Source: Desulfobacterales bacterium (lineage in GTDB: Bacteria > Desulfobacterota > Desulfobacteria > Desulfobacterales > C00003106). Taken from it: DNA of 6,195 bases. Position 1 is the first letter of the stretch; the number at the start of each line of letters is the position of its first letter. The position numbers and the translations under genes are program-made. This document shows positions 1-5,309 of this stretch, piece after piece. The stretch spans positions 1-6,195 of the forward strand of contig JAUWMN010000111.1 in assembly GCA_030613165.1 (NCBI GenBank), written 5' to 3'. The notes under the pieces were generated by a model. That model saw only the letters and a list, made by a program, of their open reading frames with translations. It made no database searches and was not told the DNA's origin.

Positions 1-882
1 AACCAGATAGTCGTAGAAACCTCTGATACATTTGGCAGGACCCATAAAGAGCTCACTATTCATCGAGAATTAACTGAGGATTTATCCAGCATAGAGGCTG
101 ACCAGTCGCAAATTGAGCAGGTCCTGCTGAATCTGTACATAAATGCCTCAGGGGCCATGCCTCGTGGAGGAACGCTTACCTTAATGACCATGAATGTAAC
201 CCACAACGATATAAAAGACATAGCGCCTAATCCAAGATCCGGCAGCTATGTTCTCCTAACAGTAACCGACACAGGCACAGGTATGGACAAAGAGACCCAG
301 GAACGAATCTTTGAACCATTCTTTACCACCAAAGAAATGGGAAGAGGCACAGGCCTCGGGCTGGCTTCTACTTATGGAATCATCAAAGGCCATCGCGGAT
401 ACATCCGTGTCGATTCTACGAAAGGAAGCGGTACAACCTTCAGCATCTATCTCCCTGCGTCAGACAAAAAAGTCAAAGCGGCTATCAAGCTTGCCGAGCA
501 CGTTATAGAGGGAAGCGGCACCATTCTCCTTGTAGACGATGAAAACCCGGTATTAGATATAGGAGTCATGATCCTCGAGAAAGTAGGATACACCGTGATC
601 GAGGCCAAAGGCGGCAGGAAGGCCGTTGAGATCTATGAAGCAAACAAAGATAAAATAGATCTGGTCATCCTTGACATGATCATGCCGGACATGGGTGGTG
701 GCGAAGCCTATGACAGAATGAAAGAGATTAATCCCGACGTAAAGGTACTCCTTTCAAGCGGATACAGCATAGAAGGAGAGGCGACCGAAATATTGGAACG
801 AGGCTGTGATGGCTTTATTCAGAAGCCGTTCAATATAAAGGCGCTGTCCGTAAAAATGAGGGAAATTCTCGATAAGGGATAG
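1..882 (+). CDS. Hybrid sensor histidine kinase, C-terminal part (HATPase + receiver), 5'-truncated by window
   Basis: The frame is open from the first base and ends at TAG, giving 293 residues of a protein whose start lies outside the window. The ATP-binding kinase domain (residues about 1-152) shows an N box ([19 protein letters not shown], key Asn48), a G1 box DTGTGMD at 90-96, an F box FEPFF at 104-108 and a G2 box GRGTGLGL at 114-121. A receiver domain follows at about 174-290, with acidic residues Asp179/Asp180, phospho-acceptor Asp225 in [10 protein letters not shown], Ser252/253 and Lys275 in IQKPF. By family knowledge it autophosphorylates on a His in a DHp domain, which must lie upstream of the window, and relays to the internal Asp. 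Any sensor domain (PAS or membrane) is also outside the window. No output domain follows the receiver. ATG at 157 is internal to the ATPase domain and is not the real start. The kinase identity is secure; its signal is unknown. Confidence 0.95.
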   Translation, partial: NQIVVETSDTFGRTHKELTIHRELTEDLSSIEADQSQIEQVLLNLYINASGAMPRGGTLTLMTMNVTHNDIKDIAPNPRSGSYVLLTVTDTGTGMDKETQERIFEPFFTTKEMGRGTGLGLASTYGIIKGHRGYIRVDSTKGSGTTFSIYLPASDKKVKAAIKLAEHVIEGSGTILLVDDENPVLDIGVMILEKVGYTVIEAKGGRKAVEIYEANKDKIDLVILDMIMPDMGGGEAYDRMKEINPDVKVLLSSGYSIEGEATEILERGCDGFIQKPFNIKALSVKMREILDKG

Positions 883-883
883 A

Positions 884-1483
884 TCAGTGTCCATCCAGAA
901 ATACGGCGTCCAGCGTAGCTGTACTTGCGCATGTCCGCAACATTTCATCCAGAGCCCGTGCTGAGTCATTTACTTCCACATCCACTCCCCGTATCCCATC
1001 CAAAAGAAGGGTTACTTTAAAGCCCCTTTTACAGGCATCCAGAACAGTTGCTTTCACACAATAGTCTGTGGCAAGGCCGGCAACATAAAGGTGATTGATT
1101 CCCATTGTGTCAAGAAGAGACTTAAAATCCTTTCCTTCCGGCCCGTAGGCCTGAAACACGGAATAGGCGTCCACTTCCGGATCCATTCCTTTTGACATAA
1201 TAATAGTATCCGCAGGAAGGAGTATATGCGGATGAAATTCAGCGCCCTCCGTCTTCTGGACGCAATGATGAGGCCATAGTCCTCCGAAGTCTGTAAAATG
1301 CCCTGTTTCAGGAGGATGCCAGTCTCTGGAAGCAAAGATCGGCAATCCCTTTTCCTGGAATTTTTGTATATATTCATTGACCACATTAATGATCTGGTCC
1401 CCATTGGGCACGGCAAGCGAACCATCTGGTGGAAAAAAATCATTCTGCAGGTCAACAAGAAGTAATGCTTGCGTGTCATTCAT
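884..1483 (-). CDS. pncA: Nicotinamidase (isochorismatase-like family)
   Basis: This 199-residue protein is predicted to hydrolyse nicotinamide to nicotinate and ammonia in the cytoplasm, the first step of Preiss-Handler NAD salvage. It has the full PncA signature. The catalytic triad is Asp11 (in LLLVDLQNDF), Lys98 (in IIMSKG) and Cys142 (in GLATDYCVKATVLDA). Metal ligands are Asp54 and His56 in SRDWHP, with His73 in WPHHC. GLATDYCV distinguishes nicotinamidases from most other isochorismatase-like hydrolases. The length is normal for the family. The start is supported by AAGGAGA (1490-1496, read on the minus strand), 6 bases before ATG. It is divergent from the nicotinate phosphoribosyltransferase at 1808, the enzyme that uses its product, and convergent with the kinase at 1-882. 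Pyrazinamidase activity is a usual side activity of the family. The assignment is by motif reading; substrate specificity is inferred. Confidence 0.95.
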   Translation of the reverse strand: MNDTQALLLVDLQNDFFPPDGSLAVPNGDQIINVVNEYIQKFQEKGLPIFASRDWHPPETGHFTDFGGLWPHHCVQKTEGAEFHPHILLPADTIIMSKGMDPEVDAYSVFQAYGPEGKDFKSLLDTMGINHLYVAGLATDYCVKATVLDACKRGFKVTLLLDGIRGVDVEVNDSARALDEMLRTCASTATLDAVFLDGH

Positions 1484-1489
1484 AGTCTG

Positions 1490-1496
1490 TCTCCTT
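1490..1496 (-). promoter_or_regulatory. Ribosome binding site of pncA
   Basis: On the minus strand the sequence reads AAGGAGA, 6 bases upstream of the pncA ATG. It is the strongest Shine-Dalgarno match near any complete gene here and fixes the pncA start. Confidence 0.8.
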
Positions 1497-1509
1497 CTCT
1501 AATCACCGG

Positions 1510-1522
1510 GCTAAGGTACTAT
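1510..1522 (+). repeat. 13-bp direct repeat, copy 1
   Basis: GCTAAGGTACTAT recurs exactly at 1742-1754 in the same orientation. This copy lies 27 bases upstream of the pncA start, where its complement provides the TATAGT -10 candidate. It could be an operator shared with the downstream gene, or a scar of duplication or insertion. The sequence alone does not decide. Confidence 0.55.
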
Positions 1523-1673
1523 ATCTCCTTGACATATAAACCGATCCCGTCTAACTTGTTGCAAAATCTCATGTGTTAAGACTCCCCTTGAAGGAATGAA
1601 GGAACATACGCAAGCTCCACCAGTTAATTCTAAATTGAGTGAAAAACAATGCGCTATTTTGGCATCTGCATGC

Positions 1674-1740
1674 GTCATACCCGCGCAGGCGGGTATCCAG
1701 AAAATGCTGCGAGCTGGATTCCCGCCTTCGCGGGAATGAC
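1674..1740. repeat. REP-like palindromic doublet (two hairpins in inverted orientation)
   Basis: Two 27-bp arms (1674-1700 and 1714-1740) are inverted copies matching at 24 of 27 positions, separated by 13 bp. Each arm is itself a hairpin with a perfect 8-bp stem and a 4-base loop: ATACCCGC/GCGGGTAT with loop GCAG (1677-1696), and ATTCCCGC/GCGGGAAT with loop CTTC (1718-1737). Two of the three differences between the arms are a compensating pair that preserves the stem; the third is in the loop. This matches a widespread class of bacterial intergenic repeats (GTCATnCCCGCG...GGATTCCCGC...GGGAATGAC). Its translation gives the familiar spurious peptide VIPAQAGIQ. It lies about 190 bp from the pncA start and about 70 bp from the nicotinate phosphoribosyltransferase start. 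Confidence 0.9.
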
Positions 1741-1741
1741 A

Positions 1742-1754
1742 GCTAAGGTACTAT
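1742..1754 (+). repeat. 13-bp direct repeat, copy 2
   Basis: Exact second copy of GCTAAGGTACTAT, starting two bases after the end of the REP-like doublet and ending 53 bases before the nicotinate phosphoribosyltransferase start. With copy 1 it brackets 219 bp that contain the doublet. Confidence 0.55.
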
Positions 1755-1760
1755 CTTTGT

Positions 1761-1775
1761 ACATTTACAAAATGT
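1761..1775. promoter_or_regulatory. Small dyad, possible operator for the nicotinate phosphoribosyltransferase gene
   Basis: ACATTT-ACA-AAATGT is a perfect 6-bp inverted repeat with a 3-base centre, 32 bases upstream of the ATG at 1808. It overlaps TTTACA, a possible -35 element. The position suits a repressor site, but I do not recognise it as the site of a known NAD regulator such as NrtR, NiaR or NadR. The role is inference only. Confidence 0.3.
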
Positions 1776-1807
1776 CGCTCCAAGATAGACAAGAAATATA
1801 GAAACCT

Positions 1808-3178
1808 ATGTCATCACCACACATGAATCGATCTGCCCTCTTTATAGACCTCTACGAGCTGACCATGGCTCAGGTCTATTACCGAGAAAAAATGTTTGCC
1901 CCTGCTACCTTCGGCCTGTTCATCCGAAAGTATCCGCGGAACAGATCTTTTTTTGTCCATGCTGGACTGGAAGACGTTCTATGTTATCTTCAAGATTTTC
2001 ATTTTACAGAAACAGAGATCGAGTATCTACACAAAACCGGATTATTTACAAAAGATTTTTTAGACTATTTAAAAGATCTCCGATTTACCGGTAATGTCCG
2101 GGCCGTGCCGGAAGGGGCCTTGTTTTTTAAAGACGAACCGATATTGGAAGTAACCGCCCCCATTGTTGAGGCCCAGTTGGTAGAAACTTTTGTGATCAAT
2201 GCTATCCACTTTCAAACAACCATTGCATCCAAGGCTGCTCGATGCCGAGTTGCAGGGGGAGATCGGACCCTGGTCGATTTCTCTTTGCGGCGTACGCACG
2301 GTTATGACGCCGGTCTCCAGGTAGCCCGGGCCAGTTATCTGGCAGGTTTTGATGCAACCAGCACTGTTTTGGCCGGCAAGCAATGGGGAATCCCGATTGT
2401 CGGCACAATGGCCCATTCCTATATTACCACCTTTGAGGAGGAGATAGACTCTTTTCGCGCATTCTCACATTCTTTTCCTGAGAACACCATCGCTGTCGTT
2501 GACACCTACGATACTCTATCCGGCATTTACAAGGCGGCGCAGGTAGGAGTGGAGATGAAGCAGAGAGGGAATGCTCTTCGGGGGATACGGCTCGATAGCG
2601 GCGATATGGTCTCTTTGAGCAAGGAGGCCCGAAAAATCCTTGACGAGTTCGGTCTCAATGACACAAAAATCTTTGCCAGCGGGGGCCTGGACGAGTACGA
2701 GATAACCCGGTTCCTCGCCGAAGGGGCGCCAATAGATGGCTTTGGCGTGGGTACTCATATGGGGGTATCCGAGGACGCGCCCAGCGCTGATATAGCCTAT
2801 AAACTGGTGGAATATGATGGGCGTCCGATTCTAAAGTTAAGTACGGGCAAGGCCACGCTTCCCGGGCAAAAGCAGGTCTACCGGTACTATGCGGAAAACG
2901 GATTCATGGACCATGATCTGCTGTCTCTTCACACTGAAACCGGCTCCGAGGGGGGTGTGCCACTACTGGAACCGGTTATGAAAGACGGCAAAATAGTGCG
3001 GTATGACTCGTTGGAACAGATCCGCAAGCGATGCTTAGAGCAGGTGAGCAAGCTTCCCGACTCAATTAAAAAACTAAACGATCCGCAACCGTATCGAGTA
3101 GATAAAAGCGACTTACTCGAAGCATTGCAAACAGAGACGCAAGAGAAAGCCCTGAAACAGATTAAGAGACCAAAGTAA
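1808..3178 (+). CDS. pncB: Nicotinate phosphoribosyltransferase
   Basis: This 456-residue enzyme is predicted to join nicotinate to PRPP to make nicotinate mononucleotide, with ATP hydrolysis, in the cytoplasm. It is the committing step of Preiss-Handler NAD salvage. The N-terminal signature is DLYELTMAQ (14-22). DFSLRRTHG lies at 157-165. GTMAHS (199-204) holds His203, at the position phosphorylated by ATP in this family. IRLDSGD (260-266) contributes to PRPP/substrate binding. SGGLDE (291-296) and GFGVGT (311-316) form phosphate-binding loops of the barrel. The short C-terminal tail is lysine-rich. Length fits the longer bacterial form of the family. An in-frame TAG at 1799-1801 limits the start to ATG 1808 or later. 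No good Shine-Dalgarno precedes ATG 1808, nor the alternative ATG 1823 (MNRSALFIDLYEL). It is divergent from pncA, which supplies its substrate. The family is sure; the symbol pncB is by function. Confidence 0.95.
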   Translation: MSSPHMNRSALFIDLYELTMAQVYYREKMFAPATFGLFIRKYPRNRSFFVHAGLEDVLCYLQDFHFTETEIEYLHKTGLFTKDFLDYLKDLRFTGNVRAVPEGALFFKDEPILEVTAPIVEAQLVETFVINAIHFQTTIASKAARCRVAGGDRTLVDFSLRRTHGYDAGLQVARASYLAGFDATSTVLAGKQWGIPIVGTMAHSYITTFEEEIDSFRAFSHSFPENTIAVVDTYDTLSGIYKAAQVGVEMKQRGNALRGIRLDSGDMVSLSKEARKILDEFGLNDTKIFASGGLDEYEITRFLAEGAPIDGFGVGTHMGVSEDAPSADIAYKLVEYDGRPILKLSTGKATLPGQKQVYRYYAENGFMDHDLLSLHTETGSEGGVPLLEPVMKDGKIVRYDSLEQIRKRCLEQVSKLPDSIKKLNDPQPYRVDKSDLLEALQTETQEKALKQIKRPK

Positions 3179-3258
3179 AGAATCCACACCCAGAGGACCA
3201 GGGTTTCTCAATTAAACTGATATAGTATTTCGTACTTAGTAAGTTTTTGAACGCCTTT

Positions 3259-3729
3259 ATGCAGAACACTACAAAGATATTCTTACACGGTCTTGAAAGC
3301 AGCAGCAAAGGGACGAAGGCCCTTTTTTTCAAGGAACGATATCCTGAAATGATAGTACCGGACTTTAAGGGAGATCTCGATGAACGTATGGCCCGCTTAA
3401 CTACCATTCTTAGTAATAAAAAAAACTTTTTACTGATCGGTTCAAGTTTTGGCGGGCTTATGGGGGCGCTGTTTGCCCTCAAACATCCTGAAAGGGTCCG
3501 AAAACTTGTCCTTCTTGCCCCGGCCCTCTGTTTCAGAGAATACAAACTCCCCGATTCAGAGGCTATAGATGTTCCAGTTATTATCTATCATGGAAACAAG
3601 GATGATGTTATCCCCCTCGATCCGGTTCGGGAAATTGCCCGTAAGGTTTTTTCTAATTTGATATTTCATGTTGTTGACGACGATCACCTTCTTCACAAGA
3701 CGTTCAAGGAGGCTGTCCGAGAATTCTGA
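3259..3729 (+). CDS. Compact alpha/beta hydrolase, YqiA/YcfP (UPF0227)-like esterase
   Basis: This 156-residue protein resembles the small YqiA-type alpha/beta hydrolases. It opens with a strand and oxyanion segment IFLHGLESSSKG (7-18). The nucleophile elbow is GSSFGG (Ser63), a GxSxG match. The acid is Asp115 in HGNKDDVIP and the base is probably His143 in VVDDDHLL, so the triad looks complete. It is somewhat shorter than E. coli YqiA (about 190 residues), with little room for a lid domain. Two starts are possible: ATG 3259, chosen here because HGLESS then lies close to the N terminus as in relatives, or TTG 3247, which adds four residues. Neither has a clear Shine-Dalgarno, and TAG at 3223-3225 blocks any longer form. 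The gene follows the phosphoribosyltransferase on the same strand by 80 bp and may be co-transcribed. The substrate is unknown; a carboxylester or thioester is likely. Confidence 0.85.
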   Translation: MQNTTKIFLHGLESSSKGTKALFFKERYPEMIVPDFKGDLDERMARLTTILSNKKNFLLIGSSFGGLMGALFALKHPERVRKLVLLAPALCFREYKLPDSEAIDVPVIIYHGNKDDVIPLDPVREIARKVFSNLIFHVVDDDHLLHKTFKEAVREF

Positions 3730-3776
3730 TCCTACTGCAAAGCGTGAGAAACGGCCCAAATGCTCGGACAGCCTCC
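3708..3776. repeat. Perfect 14-bp inverted repeat spanning the hydrolase stop codon
   Basis: GGAGGCTGTCCGAG (3708-3721) and its exact complement CTCGGACAGCCTCC (3763-3776) are separated by 41 bases. The left arm encodes residues near the C terminus of the hydrolase, and the stop codon (3727-3729) lies in the loop. The stem is strong, but no T-run follows, so it is not a standard intrinsic terminator. It could protect the mRNA 3' end, act as a Rho-linked or unusual terminator, or be a local inverted duplication of the gene end. Confidence 0.75.
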
Positions 3777-3867
3777 AAGGCAATTAACTGGGATGGCCAT
3801 CTCGGCGACAAGTGTTGACATTTATTTTTTTAAACTTTGCACTCGTTGCATCTTTGCAGTAAGATAT

Positions 3868-4047
3868 TATAACCTAAATTGAGCGATTTTTGACTCGATC
3901 TGCACCAATCTCTTGCGCATCAAGGGCTTGCGAAAATCCTCGACATATCCACGGGTATGCCTGCGGTTTTCGTCCCGCCCAGATAGGCGGGACTACATCA
4001 AGATATTGGCACATCTCTTTCTCAAAAATAGCTCAACTTAGGTATAA
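3868..4047. mobile_element. MITE-like element (3873-4042) with flanking 5-bp direct repeats TATAA
   Basis: The element proper is 170 bp. Its ends are 21-bp terminal inverted repeats (3873-3893 and 4022-4042) matching at 19 of 21 positions. The left end reads CCTAAATTGAGCGATTTTTG, and the complement of the right end reads CCTAAGTTGAGCTATTTTTG. TATAA immediately flanks both ends (3868-3872, 4043-4047), as expected of a target-site duplication. The arms stay partly complementary inwards (for example CCAAT.TCTTG) and close in an apical hairpin made of CGAAAATCC/GGTTTTCG and CATATCC/GGTATG around position 3952. The right arm carries an extra perfect hairpin at 3972-3993. There is no transposase, so it would have to be moved in trans, and it may be immobile now. 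It sits directly in the leader of the lipoprotein gene at 4067. Confidence 0.75.
3972..3993. repeat. Nested perfect hairpin inside the MITE-like element
   Basis: GTCCCGCC-CAGATA-GGCGGGAC is an 8-bp perfect stem with a 6-base loop. It is GC-rich in an AT-rich setting and has no counterpart in the left arm. It therefore looks like a side branch or a secondary insertion of a small palindrome into the element. Confidence 0.8.
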
Positions 4048-4066
4048 AAAATATTAGGGCAGGTTT

Positions 4067-5302
4067 ATGATGAGATACAAAATAAGACGTAATCATTTTA
4101 AGTGGATCAGGACTCGCCGGCTTGTCATTCCGGTTCTGGGCCTCACAATCCTTTTTGGGGGATGCGCGCACTTTCCAACAGCATCACATAAAAAGGCGCC
4201 TCCTTCATTTGTAATTGTTGAAGGAAATCCCCGTCCATTTGTGAAGGGAGAGATCGTCCGGATGAGCACAGGTCAGGTAGTCTCCTTCGAAGAGATGATG
4301 GAAGATCTGCATCGGGCCCGTATTATTTACGTAGGCGAAACACATATAAATCGCGAACATCATGATATACAGCTTATGGTTCTGCAAGGGATCTTTGAAA
4401 AGAATCGATCGGTTCGTGTGGGGATGGAGATGTTCGAACGTTCCGATCAGCCGCCTTTAGACCGGTGGAGTACCGGCGGATTTACCGAGGAGACCTTTCT
4501 CAAAAAAGTAAATTGGAAAGAGAACTGGTCGTACGATTTCAGCTTGTACCGTAAGATTCTTCACTTCATCAGAGAGAACCGTATAGGTCTTACAGCCCTT
4601 AATGTCCCTCACAAAATTGTTAGAAAGGTCGCGACTCAAGGTCTTGCCTCCCTTGCAGAAGACGAAAAAAGCCAGATCGCCAAAGATATTGATCTGTCTG
4701 ATCCGGAACACCGTGCGTTTGTAGAAGAACGGTTTGCCGAACACAACACGGACGACCTGCATGGCTTTGACAACTTCTACGAAGCCCAATGCGTATGGGA
4801 TGATTCAATGGCAGCGTCTGTGGCAGAGATTGTCAACAGTGATCAAGAGGGCTCACCAATAGTCATATTTGCCGGAAATGGGCATATAGAAAAATTCGGG
4901 ATTCCAGAGCGCGTTCAAAGACGGGTAACTGCCTCTTATATGACTGTAATGCCTGTTTCTGTGGGTGATACAGTAAAGGAAGCAACAGCCGATTACATCT
5001 GGGTAACCAAAGAAACAAAGATGCCCAGGCATCCACTCATAGGTATCAGGATAAAACCTGTCACAGAGGGCGAAGGGCTCCTTATCGAAGGAGTAATGCC
5101 TGAAAGCCCTGCTGAGTCCGCAGGCATCCGGGAGAATGATATTCTCATTTCTATAGACGGCCGGCCCGTATCTTCGGTGTCGGATATCCACGATGTCGTA
5201 CTCGATTCAGAGGCCCCTCCCACCCATCTTTTTCAAATAAAAAGAGGCGGGGAAACCTTGGAGCTTAAGGTTACGCCGAGAAGGGATAGGGACAAAAAGT
5301 AA
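4067..5302 (+). CDS. ChaN-family lipoprotein with C-terminal PDZ domain
   Basis: This 411-residue protein has a basic N terminus and hydrophobic segment (about 19-32) ending at Cys33 (LFGGC), a probable lipoprotein signal; Phe at -3 is a little atypical. The ChaN/haem-binding-uptake domain (TraB/Tiki-like fold) covers about 65-300. It shows YVGETHINREHHDIQ (88-102; Glu91, His93, His98/99), GMEMFER (119-125; Glu121) and AGNGHIEKFGIP (269-280; His273), the conserved polar residues of the family. A PDZ domain spans about 325-403 (GLLIEGVMPESPAESAGIRENDILISIDGRPV region). Known relatives include Campylobacter ChaN, a haem-binding lipoprotein, and Tiki metalloproteases. The exact activity here is undetermined. 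PDZ suggests binding of protein C termini in the periplasm. TAGGG (4055-4059) lies 7 bases before ATG 4067; ATG 4070 is an alternative. Flanked by repeat elements on both sides, it is probably its own transcription unit. Confidence 0.85.
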   Translation: MMRYKIRRNHFKWIRTRRLVIPVLGLTILFGGCAHFPTASHKKAPPSFVIVEGNPRPFVKGEIVRMSTGQVVSFEEMMEDLHRARIIYVGETHINREHHDIQLMVLQGIFEKNRSVRVGMEMFERSDQPPLDRWSTGGFTEETFLKKVNWKENWSYDFSLYRKILHFIRENRIGLTALNVPHKIVRKVATQGLASLAEDEKSQIAKDIDLSDPEHRAFVEERFAEHNTDDLHGFDNFYEAQCVWDDSMAASVAEIVNSDQEGSPIVIFAGNGHIEKFGIPERVQRRVTASYMTVMPVSVGDTVKEATADYIWVTKETKMPRHPLIGIRIKPVTEGEGLLIEGVMPESPAESAGIRENDILISIDGRPVSSVSDIHDVVLDSEAPPTHLFQIKRGGETLELKVTPRRDRDKK

Positions 5303-5309
5303 TCTTGGA

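Larger units (their letters stand above)
1484..1807. other. Divergent intergenic region between pncA and nicotinate phosphoribosyltransferase
   Basis: This 324-bp stretch must contain the promoters of both NAD-salvage genes. It holds a 13-bp direct repeat (1510-1522 and 1742-1754), a REP-like double hairpin (1674-1740), a small dyad (1761-1775) and a short stretch resembling the end of the element at 3873-4042. On the minus strand TATAGT (1518-1523) is a good -10 candidate for pncA but has no convincing -35 at the right distance. On the plus strand TTTACA (1764-1769) could be a -35 for the downstream gene, but the -10 is poor. No protein-coding gene is supported here. Confidence 0.6.
3730..4066. 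other. Intergenic region between the hydrolase and the ChaN-PDZ lipoprotein gene
   Basis: This 337-bp stretch holds the right arm of the 14-bp inverted repeat and an AT-rich segment (about 3811-3872) with TTGACA at 3815-3820 but no -10 at a fitting distance. TATAAC at 3868-3873 is a possible -10 with a weak -35 (TTGCAT, 3846-3851). The 170-bp MITE-like element follows at 3873-4042. A short AT-rich leader then leads into the lipoprotein gene. No coding region is supported. Confidence 0.6.

Noticed and set aside
157..882. ATG 157 as the start of the sensor kinase
   Set aside because: The frame is open upstream to base 1 and encodes the first part of the N box, so this Met is internal.
860..885. 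Small hairpin plus T-run beyond the pncA stop on the minus strand as an intrinsic terminator
   Set aside because: Only about three base pairs can form before the T-run, too weak to call.
1596..1739. Open frame of 47 codons on the plus strand starting at ATG 1596 and running through the REP doublet
   Set aside because: Its second half is simply the translated repeat (VIPAQAGIQ...), a well-known source of spurious hypothetical proteins. AAGGA abuts the ATG with no spacing, and no conserved domain is visible.
3220..3248. ACTT-AGT-AAGT followed by TTTTT as a terminator after the phosphoribosyltransferase gene
   Set aside because: The stem is 4 AT-rich base pairs with a 3-base loop, so it is unlikely to stop polymerase.
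3162..3545. Minus-strand open frame of 127 codons across the hydrolase gene
   Set aside because: It lies opposite a recognisable hydrolase with an intact catalytic triad, has no recognisable motif, and is a shadow frame.
3815..3843. TTGACA followed by an AT-rich tract as a promoter for the lipoprotein gene
   Set aside because: No acceptable -10 lies 16-18 bases downstream, and the 170-bp element intervenes before the gene.
3837..3858. Three TTGCA copies spaced 8-9 bp, as an iteron-like array
   Set aside because: The units are only five bases long in an AT-rich stretch and there are only three; chance is a sufficient explanation.
4043..4048. TATAAA at the right edge of the 170-bp element as the lipoprotein gene's -10 box
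   Set aside because: A start site some 7 bases downstream would remove or crowd the TAGGG ribosome site, and no -35 is correctly placed; TATAA is better explained as the flanking duplication.
4457..4789. Minus-strand open frame of 110 codons inside the lipoprotein gene
   Set aside because: Antisense shadow of the ChaN domain; no motif and no supporting ribosome binding site.
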